Origin: a virus
Strand: one strand, 5' to 3'
Virus record (IMG/VR): IMGVR_UViG_3300030098_004159
Coordinates: 1-44,035 of that record
Length of the DNA: 44,035 bases
Part shown: positions 30,290 through 39,669 of the stretch, piece after piece
Position numbering within the stretch: position 1 is the stretch's first letter
How the letters are laid out: each line of letters opens with the position of its first letter
The notes under the pieces: generated by a model
The model's database searches: none
Seen by the model: the letters and a program-made list of their open reading frames with translations, nothing else
What the model was told of the DNA's origin: nothing
Program-made: the position numbers and the translations under genes

Positions 30290-32518
30290 ATGTCATCATC
30301 ATACGATAGAAACATCGACCGTCTTAGGTCAGCTGAACGTAGTAATGCTCAAACAGCTATGTCTCAACGTACCAACATGGCTCAAAGAATGGGTGATCGT
30401 GGTATTAGAGAAACAGAAAAAATAAATAAAGAGTTAACTAAATTTTCTTCTACTCTTAAAGATATGAGAGATAGGCATATTCAAGAAAGTGTAGAACGAG
30501 GAAGATTAGATGCTATAGAACAATCAAATATTAACTCTAAGAAATTAGTAGAATTACAAAATGAATTATCTACTTTAACAGAAATTGATACTAGATATCA
30601 CGAAATTAAAAATGAAATGATAAAACTGTCAGGTCCAGATATTTATCCGGAAGCTGACCGTATAGCTCATCTTTCTCCTTTAGAACAAGTAGGTTTTCAA
30701 AAAGAAAAATTACGTACATTTAACAATACGTATGCTGATAAATTAGAGTATGCAATGGCTAATAGTGAAGAAGCTATTAAAATCCAAAACATGACTTTTA
30801 CACCTAAGCAGTTGCATGACAATAATATACACGGTTTACCTTTTAAAGAAGCTGCTTTAAACATTGTATCAGATAAAATAAAGAAAGCTGCAGGTTTAGA
30901 TAAGTTTTCTCCAGAATTATTAGAATTAGCTGGGGTTAATAGTACTATACAAAAGGCAAAAGAAACTATTACAGCTAAATATAGACAAAGATATAACATA
31001 GAATCATCATCTAGAACTAGAACTAAAGCTAAATTAGAATGGGATACTTCGGCTAAAAAGGGTGAAAATATTCATCATTTCTTAATTAAAAATGGTGCTA
31101 CTGTAGATGCAAATAACAAATGGTTAAACAATGCTGGTGCGTGGAAAATCTTTGATTCTACTCTTGTTAACGAAGCAGTAGCTTTAGGCAATTTAAATCA
31201 TATTGATAATATTTTAAATCAAGAAATTCCTCCTGTTTTAGCAAAGCAATTAGGTGTAACAAAAGGTACTACTTTTGCTGAACATTGGGGTAATAAAATA
31301 CCTACGTTAAGATCTGCAGCTAAAAAGAAAATTGTTGATGCTAGAAATGCTGAAAAGAATTTTATAGATTCAGAAAAAACTGCATTAAATAATAAATATA
31401 AAACCATAATAAGAAATCTTCCAAATGGGGAATTATTAAATGGACAGGAAATTGAAGCAATTAAACAAGACTATAATAGAATAGGAGAAGTTCCTCCTGA
31501 CTTTATAGTTAAATATGAAACTGCTTCTTTAAGAAATGAAAGACTAGATAAAGACTCCATTAAAAATCTAATGGCTAGTCAAGATGGTGCTATTTACCAC
31601 GATCAATTAGATGAATTTCATCCTTTAGCAGCACTAGAATATAGAGATGAAGCAGATAAACATGAAGCAGCATTAAAGAAAACTTACAATGTTGAAGGTT
31701 TAATTAAAGCTGAATTAAATGAAACATGGTCAGATGCTGGTATTAAACAAAATGAAAAGAAACCTATTTGGGAATTTGCATTAGCTGAAGCAAACGCAGC
31801 ATATAATAAGAATTTTAACAGGTTAATTAGGATGGGATATCCTCCTGATCAAGCAAACAGATTAGCATTACACGCTAAAATTGGTGAAATTAAAAATAAA
31901 CAAGGTGAACCAGTAACTGATTTTGAAGGAGTAGTAGCTCATTTAAATAGAACTGGTGTTAAAAATGATTACACTAGGTATGGAGAAGAAGCTAACGCTA
32001 GTTTAAAAGATGCAGAAATAATGGTTTCAAAAATAGCGGAAGGTAAAAAATTTATGATTGATAATCCTGCTGCTATATTAAATAATGTTATTGGTGGAAA
32101 ATATGGGCAAAACCATCTCAATACTATAAAACAAAATATGAATATTTATGGTACATGGAAAGGTATTAGAATGTCTAAAGAAGCTTTACTGTATTATGAA
32201 GGATTAGCTAGAGGTAAACGTAAATTAAGTGGTTTTAATCTTATAGATGCACAGTTAAAAGCCGACGGACATCCCGGTATTTGGCCTGATCGTAAAGATA
32301 CAAGTGAAAATGATTTTACAAACCAAGCTTTTAATATATGGGCACCTGCAAGTTATGAAGGATCATTTACCTCTTATAATGAACTTATGAATAATCAAGA
32401 GGATCTCTATACCTATCAAGAGGGTACCACATCAGTATGGAATTTACAAGAAAATATAAACCCTATTTTAATTGATAATCTTGAATTAAGTGAAAATTTA
32501 TTTGGAGAAAATAATTAA
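30290..32518 (+). CDS. Internal virion/ejection protein (T7 gp15-like)
   Basis: A 742-aa, highly charged, mostly helical protein (T7 gp15 is 747) between gp14 and gp16. No membrane segments. Long Lys/Glu helices run from the N-terminus (RLRSAERSNAQTAMSQRTNM) through most of the chain. In T7 gp15 forms the periplasmic tunnel of the ejection apparatus with gp16. Assignment rests on length, position and composition rather than motifs. It overlaps gp16 as TAATG. Confidence 0.87.
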   Translation: MSSSYDRNIDRLRSAERSNAQTAMSQRTNMAQRMGDRGIRETEKINKELTKFSSTLKDMRDRHIQESVERGRLDAIEQSNINSKKLVELQNELSTLTEIDTRYHEIKNEMIKLSGPDIYPEADRIAHLSPLEQVGFQKEKLRTFNNTYADKLEYAMANSEEAIKIQNMTFTPKQLHDNNIHGLPFKEAALNIVSDKIKKAAGLDKFSPELLELAGVNSTIQKAKETITAKYRQRYNIESSSRTRTKAKLEWDTSAKKGENIHHFLIKNGATVDANNKWLNNAGAWKIFDSTLVNEAVALGNLNHIDNILNQEIPPVLAKQLGVTKGTTFAEHWGNKIPTLRSAAKKKIVDARNAEKNFIDSEKTALNNKYKTIIRNLPNGELLNGQEIEAIKQDYNRIGEVPPDFIVKYETASLRNERLDKDSIKNLMASQDGAIYHDQLDEFHPLAALEYRDEADKHEAALKKTYNVEGLIKAELNETWSDAGIKQNEKKPIWEFALAEANAAYNKNFNRLIRMGYPPDQANRLALHAKIGEIKNKQGEPVTDFEGVVAHLNRTGVKNDYTRYGEEANASLKDAEIMVSKIAEGKKFMIDNPAAILNNVIGGKYGQNHLNTIKQNMNIYGTWKGIRMSKEALLYYEGLARGKRKLSGFNLIDAQLKADGHPGIWPDRKDTSENDFTNQAFNIWAPASYEGSFTSYNELMNNQEDLYTYQEGTTSVWNLQENINPILIDNLELSENLFGENN

Positions 32519-35500
32519 TGGACTCAATGAAATTTAGTCCGGGAGATCTTGGAGCAGCTCATGCAGATGATACCGTCAATATAGAAGGGTATGATCAAAG
32601 TATAGATGCAATTAGAGCTAAGTATCCTGATGAAACTAAAACAGATGAACAACAAAAACTAGAAGATTTATTTGATCCAGATTCTGAAATTAATCAAGGT
32701 TTATTAGAAAATCTAAATACTTTTGATTCAGAGTTAGCCGATAATTTACAAATTTCTGAAGATATAAATCTTGAAAATATGCCTAAGTTGTTTGATTCAA
32801 ATATAGGAAAGGAAGTTTCTATAGAAGAACAACCAACAACAAACGAATTAGGTAGATACACCGAACGAGAAGAAATAGGTTTTAACTTAAATGCTAATGG
32901 TCGTCAATTAGATGACAGAGAACAAGATATTGCAAAACGACTTAGAAATTATAACCTTGAAGAAACTAGGGATGCATTTAATGAGATTAATGCTGATGCT
33001 ACTTTAACTGAAATTTTTGATACTAATGGTGATGGAGCATTTACATATGCTGATATGTTTGATACTCATCGTTGGAATAATGGTAAAGGTATTACAAAAG
33101 AACAAGATATTGAATATACTCGAAGATGGTTAGAAGCTGTAGATAATAAAACTTTTACTGCACGTTGGAGTAGATTTGGTCAAAACCTATTTGCTAATAA
33201 AACTAAATTTATAGCTGACGGACGTCGTGCAAGGTTAGCTCCTATTGATGATGTATTCAATATGGATGATAATGTCATGGCTGGTGTTATCGAATCATTA
33301 GGAGGTACATTAAATCTTCCTGAAGCTGCATTACATTGGGCAAGTGGTGGTAAATTTGGAACAGTTGAAGGCAAAAGATTTGGAGATAAATATTTAGGAC
33401 ATAAGAATCCTCAATCTATGATGTACCTTATGGCAACTCCTGCTAAAAGGCATTGGTCTGATGGTATGTGGCATGAAGTAGGATATTGGGGATTTGAAGC
33501 TGCTATGTTGTTTGCTACTTATGGTACAACTACTAAAGCAACTGCAGGTAAAGCAATGTTAAAATTACCTAAAGGTAAACGACTTGCGATCGCTGCTAAT
33601 AAATTTTTTACAATTAATCCTACTACTAAGACTGCTACACGTACTATAACTAAAAAAGGTATAGTAACAACATGGAGTAATCCTAGTAGTAATTTAGCTA
33701 AATTTAAAAATTTAGGACTTTCGTTTACAAAAGCAGGATATTTAGAAGTTTCTAAAGGTGCATTTACAAGAGATTTAAACTATGCTACATTAGTAGGTTT
33801 ATATAATGAAGATAACTTTGTTAAAGGTATTGTAGATAAATATCCTGATACATGGATTTTTGGATCTCAAATGCAAATGGCAATTGAATCTCCTATTGGT
33901 AAACGAATGTCATATTATGTAGATGAAGCTAGTTGGGATTCAGCATTTGCTGGTGGTTTATTTGGAATATTTAGATATGGTCCTAAAGCTGGTAAACAAA
34001 CTCTCAAATGGGGTTGGAAAACTTTAGAACCTATGAGAACAAGTATCTCTAAATTTGAATGGTCTGCCAGTCCTTTTGCTCAAAAAAATGGTAAAGACTT
34101 TTGGAAAATTAGACAACAAAAAAGTACTGATTTAACTAAAGCTGGAGAAGTACAATTATCTAAAAATATTGATCCATCTAATCCTTTTAATGATGGTGAT
34201 TCTAACATAGCTCAACATAATACCCAAGGTAGATATAAGAATATTGATAGTAATGCTAATCCGGGAGAAGGTATAGTTCCAACTAGATCTAATCCACGCC
34301 AAATTATTAATGATATGGATGAAATTGATGGTGCAGCATTTACAAAATCAGGTAATACAGATGCTATATTAGATCCTACTGATTTAACTATTGCAGCTAG
34401 ACATGGTGTAAATGGTCCAGTTTATAAAAAACTTACGGAATCATTTGTAACTGATGAAACTTTTGCTAAACAATTACAATCATTAGACCCATTAAAAAGG
34501 AATGTAGGAGAATATGGAGAAGGAACTCTAAAACGTATACAAGAAATTATTAGTAGAGATGCAGGTGGTGAAGATTTCAAAAACTTCTGGCCTAAAGAGT
34601 TAACAGATATGCCACTTAAAATTGGTAATCTAAAAGATTTAGATGAACAATGGAGTTATGTTGCGGAAAATATTTTTGTAGCAGATGCTATAAATTCTTC
34701 TCTTTTAACTCAATTAAGAAATTTAGCTGGTGCAACTAGCGAGATGATTGGAAAACAAGACATCTTTACTGTTGATGGTCCTATGTCTAGAATTTCTAAT
34801 AACTTGGCTGCTGGTATAGCAAACGTTAAGCAAACAAGACTTAGGTGGACTTTGCTTGGTGAACGTATGAGAGAAGCTGGAGGATTTAGTCCTCAGTTAG
34901 TTAAAGAAGTAGAAGGCATTGTATCTTCTAGACTTGACGATTTACATACTGAAGCTACAGATGGTGTGCGTTTAATGTTTGATATGTTAAAGAAATCTGA
35001 TTCACCAGAATTAGTTGAAGCAGTATTGGATGTATTTAAAGTATCTAATAAAATTCATAACTGGAAAGATTTTGACGCATGGATGAGGCAAAAAATTAGT
35101 GGTGGTGAATTTGATGGTACAGTTAAAACTGGAGCATTAATTCAAGAACTACAAGGAGTTATGGTTAATAGTATTTTAAGTGGTCCTAAAACTCCATTAA
35201 GAGCTATTTTAGGTACAGCATCAAATTCTTATTTAAACGCTATTAATGAATATGTAGGTGCTGTAATTAAATCTCCTTTTTCAGATCAAACCTTAGCTAA
35301 AAAAGCATCATTTGCTAAACTTAAAGGTATGGTAGAATTGTTACCAGAAGCTTGGACAGTTTTTCGTGAAAGTTGGAATAGTAAATTTGAAGCAGATTTT
35401 GCTAATATTAGAACTAGATATTCAGAAGCACCTACAAGAAATGATCATAACTGGAATTTATTTAGGGAATGGACAGAAAAAAATGGTACTACTGGAGATA

Positions 35501-37164
35501 AAGCTGCTCTTTATTTATTGAATACTGCCAGAACATTAAATAATAATAAATTATTTAGTTGGTCTCCAAGAGCTTTAGCTGCAACTGACGATACTTTTAA
35601 ATGGTTAATGGCTAGAGCTAGGTCTAAAGAAGTAGCGTTACGTAATGTGTTAGAAGAAACAGGTAACGATTGGAATAAATTAACACCAGATTTATTAAAG
35701 AAAGCTGAAGATACACATTACCGTAATTTATTAGATGGTGATGGTAATTTAGATTTAACTGCAGATTCTTATTTAAATAAACAATTTAAAGAAATCACAT
35801 TAACATCTGAATTTGAAGGATTTTCTAAAAAATTAGATGGAATATTAAATGAAACTCCTTTATTAAAACCTTTCTATTTATTTGCTAGAACTGGTATAAA
35901 TGGTTTAAACCTCTCATTTAAAAATACTCCATTATTAGGTGTATTACATAAAGAATCTATTGATATTCTTAAACATACAGGTGATGATTTTAGACCGTTA
36001 ATGAGATATGGTATTGAAAATGCTCATGATTTAATTCAAGCTAGAAATTTAATTGCTGGTAGACAAGCTGTAGGTGCTACAGTAGTTAGTGCTATGAGTC
36101 TTATGTATATGGGAGGCCAATTAACAGGTAACGGTCCTGCTGATAGAGAACTAAAACAGTCTTGGATTAATGGAGGATGGAAACCAAATCATATATACTT
36201 TGGTGATGTTGGTTTTAATTATTCGTCTTTAGAACCATTTAACATTATGTTTTCAGCTATTGCTGATATAGGAGATAATGTTGAATTAATGGGACAAGAA
36301 TGGGCAGAAAAAAGATTACAAGCTGTTATGTTTGTTGTAGGTAGAGGTTTAACTGGAAAAACATATATGTCAGGTTTAGATCAATTAATGCAAATGACTC
36401 AATTTAAACCGGGTGCATGGAATAAAGGTGTAGGTAACATTCTTAACAATAGTGTGCCATTAGCTGGTTTAAGGAATGAATTTGGAAAATGGATAAATCC
36501 ACATATGAAAGAATTAAATTCAGATATGTGGGATTCCATTAGAAATAGGAATCAAATATCTGAAGCATTAACTAATAAACCTTTATCAGTAAAACATGAT
36601 ATATTAAATGGTACTCCTATTAATAATTGGAATATCATAGGTAGATCATTTAACGCTATTTCTCCAATCCAAATAGATATAAGGAGATCTACTCCCGGAA
36701 GAAAGTTTCTAATTGAAAGTGGTTTTGATTTAAAAACTAGCGTATATTCTTATGGTGGTTATTCTTTTGCAAAGAATGCTAATGTTAGATCTGCTTTTCA
36801 ACAAGCTATGGGTGAAGCACCTATAGAATTTGATAATAGAAAATTTAAAAACTTAGAGCAAGCATTAGATTATCTTTCTCAAAGAGAAGATATTATTATC
36901 TCTATAAAAGAAATGAATAAGAATAGAAATAATTCAGCCGTATATGATGTAGATCAAAGGGAATATCCACATAATACTATTTTAAATAGATTAATGGATC
37001 AAGCTCGTGAAAAAGCTTGGGCAAAACTTAATCAACCAACACATCCTGCTTATAGTATTGTTCAACAATTAAAAGCAGAAAAAGATGGTCATACAGTCAA
37101 AACTCGAGAAGTTAGAAATGAAATTCTTGAAATAGCTAATCCTTCTCCAGAGTGGGCGAAATAA
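32518..37164 (+). CDS. Internal virion/ejection protein (T7 gp16-like) with EF-hand loop
   Basis: The largest gene (1548 aa; T7 gp16 is 1318). The C-terminal two thirds are helix-rich with a few hydrophobic segments, as in the gp16 inner-membrane tunnel. The T7 N-terminal transglycosylase motif is not visible. The N-terminal 140 residues are acidic. Residues 168-179, DTNGDGAFTYAD (33019-33054), form a canonical EF-hand calcium loop (Asp1, Asn3, Asp5, Gly6, Phe8, Asp12), flanked by helices (LTEIF and DMFDTHRW). Calcium binding is inference from this pattern. Confidence 0.88.
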   Translation: MDSMKFSPGDLGAAHADDTVNIEGYDQSIDAIRAKYPDETKTDEQQKLEDLFDPDSEINQGLLENLNTFDSELADNLQISEDINLENMPKLFDSNIGKEVSIEEQPTTNELGRYTEREEIGFNLNANGRQLDDREQDIAKRLRNYNLEETRDAFNEINADATLTEIFDTNGDGAFTYADMFDTHRWNNGKGITKEQDIEYTRRWLEAVDNKTFTARWSRFGQNLFANKTKFIADGRRARLAPIDDVFNMDDNVMAGVIESLGGTLNLPEAALHWASGGKFGTVEGKRFGDKYLGHKNPQSMMYLMATPAKRHWSDGMWHEVGYWGFEAAMLFATYGTTTKATAGKAMLKLPKGKRLAIAANKFFTINPTTKTATRTITKKGIVTTWSNPSSNLAKFKNLGLSFTKAGYLEVSKGAFTRDLNYATLVGLYNEDNFVKGIVDKYPDTWIFGSQMQMAIESPIGKRMSYYVDEASWDSAFAGGLFGIFRYGPKAGKQTLKWGWKTLEPMRTSISKFEWSASPFAQKNGKDFWKIRQQKSTDLTKAGEVQLSKNIDPSNPFNDGDSNIAQHNTQGRYKNIDSNANPGEGIVPTRSNPRQIINDMDEIDGAAFTKSGNTDAILDPTDLTIAARHGVNGPVYKKLTESFVTDETFAKQLQSLDPLKRNVGEYGEGTLKRIQEIISRDAGGEDFKNFWPKELTDMPLKIGNLKDLDEQWSYVAENIFVADAINSSLLTQLRNLAGATSEMIGKQDIFTVDGPMSRISNNLAAGIANVKQTRLRWTLLGERMREAGGFSPQLVKEVEGIVSSRLDDLHTEATDGVRLMFDMLKKSDSPELVEAVLDVFKVSNKIHNWKDFDAWMRQKISGGEFDGTVKTGALIQELQGVMVNSILSGPKTPLRAILGTASNSYLNAINEYVGAVIKSPFSDQTLAKKASFAKLKGMVELLPEAWTVFRESWNSKFEADFANIRTRYSEAPTRNDHNWNLFREWTEKNGTTGDKAALYLLNTARTLNNNKLFSWSPRALAATDDTFKWLMARARSKEVALRNVLEETGNDWNKLTPDLLKKAEDTHYRNLLDGDGNLDLTADSYLNKQFKEITLTSEFEGFSKKLDGILNETPLLKPFYLFARTGINGLNLSFKNTPLLGVLHKESIDILKHTGDDFRPLMRYGIENAHDLIQARNLIAGRQAVGATVVSAMSLMYMGGQLTGNGPADRELKQSWINGGWKPNHIYFGDVGFNYSSLEPFNIMFSAIADIGDNVELMGQEWAEKRLQAVMFVVGRGLTGKTYMSGLDQLMQMTQFKPGAWNKGVGNILNNSVPLAGLRNEFGKWINPHMKELNSDMWDSIRNRNQISEALTNKPLSVKHDILNGTPINNWNIIGRSFNAISPIQIDIRRSTPGRKFLIESGFDLKTSVYSYGGYSFAKNANVRSAFQQAMGEAPIEFDNRKFKNLEQALDYLSQREDIIISIKEMNKNRNNSAVYDVDQREYPHNTILNRLMDQAREKAWAKLNQPTHPAYSIVQQLKAEKDGHTVKTREVRNEILEIANPSPEWAK

Positions 37165-37182
37165 TCTCCAATAAATAACTAA

Positions 37183-39669
37183 ATGGCACATACAAAAGTA
37201 ACAAAAACACATTCCCAAAATACGGGAACTGCAAATACATTTAGCTACTCAGGGAGTTTTGATGTATTTAAAGGTACAGAAGTAGTAGTATTGTTAGATG
37301 GTGTTAACCTAACATTTACTGCTTCTACTATAAATGAATCCGCCTCACCTAGAGAATATACAGTAGATACATCAGCTAAAACCATACATATTGGTGGAGC
37401 TGATTTGTCTAGTGGTACTATAACAATAAGACCTGAGACTGATATGGGTGCTCCTACACCAAGAGCAACCTATACACCCGGTTCTTCTGTAGCATCTGAA
37501 GACTTAAATAATAACCAACTCCAACTTATGCGTAAAGCTATGGAGTATGATGAACAGAAAATGTCATCTACTGGAACATCAGTTATGACTGGTGATCTAA
37601 ACATGGGAGTTGGTACTAATATTGTCTTTGAAGGTGCAACAGATGACGCTTATGAAACTACTCTTACTGTTACTGATCCTACAGCTGATAGGACTATTAC
37701 CTTACCTAACGTCACAGGTACGGTAATAACAACAGGAGATACAGGAAGTGTAGCAACAGGAATGGTAGCAGATGATGCTATTACTACTGATAAACTTGCA
37801 AACTCAATCGTTTCTGATATATCTGCAAATACTGCTAAAGTAACAAATGCAACTCACACAGGAGATGTAACAGGTAGTGGTGCTTTAACTATTGCAACAG
37901 GAGCAGTTAACTCTGCTAAGATAGCCGATGGAGCTATTGTTAATGATGATGTAAATGCTAGTGCAGCAATAGCACATAGTAAACTTGCAGCAGTACCTGA
38001 TGGACAAGTTATAGTTGGTAACAGTTCAACTGTTCCTACAGCTGTGGCAATATCAGGAGATGTAACACTTGCTAATGATGGTGCAGTAACTATTGCAAAT
38101 GATGCAGTTGAAATAGGAATGATAGGTTGTGAACAAACAACTATATCTGATAGTGATTCTCACATTCCAACATCTGGAGCTGTAGTAGATTATGTTGCAG
38201 CACAATTAGAACCATTTGGTGGGTTTGAAGCAGTAGCTACAGAAGTAGCTTTCCCTAACACACAACCAGCAAGTGGAGTTATTATTTCTATATCTGATGC
38301 CGCTGGAGTTGTTGTTAACGGATCCGGTACATCTACAACAGGTAGAACTGTAGGTGGATCAACCGTAACAATCAATAATTTTCCATCAAGTCTTAATAGT
38401 GAAACATTAGCAAGTGGTGTTGGCTTAATGGTCAGCTCTACAGGTTCTAGTCAAATATATAATTACCATAAAATATTAGCCGCCGAAACAGATGTTAAAC
38501 AACTTTCTGATGATATTAATGATTTTAATGCTCGTTATCGTGTAAATGCTGGAGAACCCGGATCTAATAATGATCAAGGTGACTTAGTATTTGATACTTC
38601 AGCTTCTAAAATGAAGGTCTATGACGGTTCATCTTGGGGAGAAGTAACATCAACTGGTGAATTTAAATACTTATTCTTATGTCCAGCTGGTGGAAGTGGA
38701 GCACCTACTTTAGATGGTAGTATTGCAACATATGACTTACGTGAAAGCAGCAACTCAGGTACAGCAGCTAGTGTAACAAGTGCAGCTCAATTAATAGTTT
38801 CTATAAATGGTGTAGTACAAAAAGCTAACACAGGAACCTCAGCACCTGCTGAAGGTTTTGCTTTAGTTGATGCTAACACTATTATCTTTGGTGCTAACTT
38901 AGCTAGTGGAGACTCTGTATTTATAGTACAGATTGGTTCTGCTGTAAGTATTCCTACACCGGGAGATGACACAGTTACATCTGCTAAGATTGTAGATGGA
39001 GCTATTTTAAATGTTGACATTAACGCTTCAGCTGATATAGCTGGTAGTAAGTTAGCTGATGACTCAATAGCTGAAGTTAAATTAGATATACATAATGCAC
39101 CATCTGGAACAGATAAGTTCCTTAAGTATACCTCTAATGGTATGGAATGGGCAGTACCAAGTTATGCAACTCCATTAACTGAAGAACAAGTTGAAGATTA
39201 TGTAGGTGGCATGTTAACTGGTAATACTGAAACAGGTATTACAGTAACATATCAAGATGCAGACGGAACTATAGATTTTGTCGTAGATGACACTACAAAA
39301 TTACCTTTAGCTGGAGGAACTATTACTGGAGCTTTAGTTTTAGATGATAGTGTTGGAGCAACAATTACTGCTGCAACATCTTCAACAGGTATTACCTTAG
39401 ATTTAGGAGCTTCTGTTCATCACTCAGTTACACTTGCACATAACACAACCTTTGCTGATCCTAGTAATGAGGTCGCCGGTCAATCTGGTTCCATCATAAT
39501 TACGCAGGACGGCACGGGATCACGTACGGCAGCATGGAACTCAGCTTGGAAGTGGACAGGTGGAACAGCACCTACACTCAGTACAGCAGCTAACGCTGTA
39601 GATAGAATAGACTACTTAGTTGTAGCAGCTGGAAATATACATGCTGTAGCTAGTTTGGATGTAAAATAA
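37183..39669 (+). CDS. Tail fibre protein (T7 gp17-type N-terminus)
   Basis: An 828-aa fibre. Residues 1-125 are the T7 tail-fibre N-terminal domain that attaches to the nozzle (VFKGTEVVVLLDGVNLTFT, then DLNNNQLQLMRKAMEYDEQKM). The shaft is Thr/Ala/Asp-rich with internal repeats: NSAKIADGAIVNDDVNASAA (about 37910-37970) recurs as TSAKIVDGAILNVDINASAD (about 38975-39040). The C-terminal 150 residues are a distinct beta-rich tip. It recognises the host surface. It overlaps the next gene as TAATG. Confidence 0.92.
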   Translation: MAHTKVTKTHSQNTGTANTFSYSGSFDVFKGTEVVVLLDGVNLTFTASTINESASPREYTVDTSAKTIHIGGADLSSGTITIRPETDMGAPTPRATYTPGSSVASEDLNNNQLQLMRKAMEYDEQKMSSTGTSVMTGDLNMGVGTNIVFEGATDDAYETTLTVTDPTADRTITLPNVTGTVITTGDTGSVATGMVADDAITTDKLANSIVSDISANTAKVTNATHTGDVTGSGALTIATGAVNSAKIADGAIVNDDVNASAAIAHSKLAAVPDGQVIVGNSSTVPTAVAISGDVTLANDGAVTIANDAVEIGMIGCEQTTISDSDSHIPTSGAVVDYVAAQLEPFGGFEAVATEVAFPNTQPASGVIISISDAAGVVVNGSGTSTTGRTVGGSTVTINNFPSSLNSETLASGVGLMVSSTGSSQIYNYHKILAAETDVKQLSDDINDFNARYRVNAGEPGSNNDQGDLVFDTSASKMKVYDGSSWGEVTSTGEFKYLFLCPAGGSGAPTLDGSIATYDLRESSNSGTAASVTSAAQLIVSINGVVQKANTGTSAPAEGFALVDANTIIFGANLASGDSVFIVQIGSAVSIPTPGDDTVTSAKIVDGAILNVDINASADIAGSKLADDSIAEVKLDIHNAPSGTDKFLKYTSNGMEWAVPSYATPLTEEQVEDYVGGMLTGNTETGITVTYQDADGTIDFVVDDTTKLPLAGGTITGALVLDDSVGATITAATSSTGITLDLGASVHHSVTLAHNTTFADPSNEVAGQSGSIIITQDGTGSRTAAWNSAWKWTGGTAPTLSTAANAVDRIDYLVVAAGNIHAVASLDVK

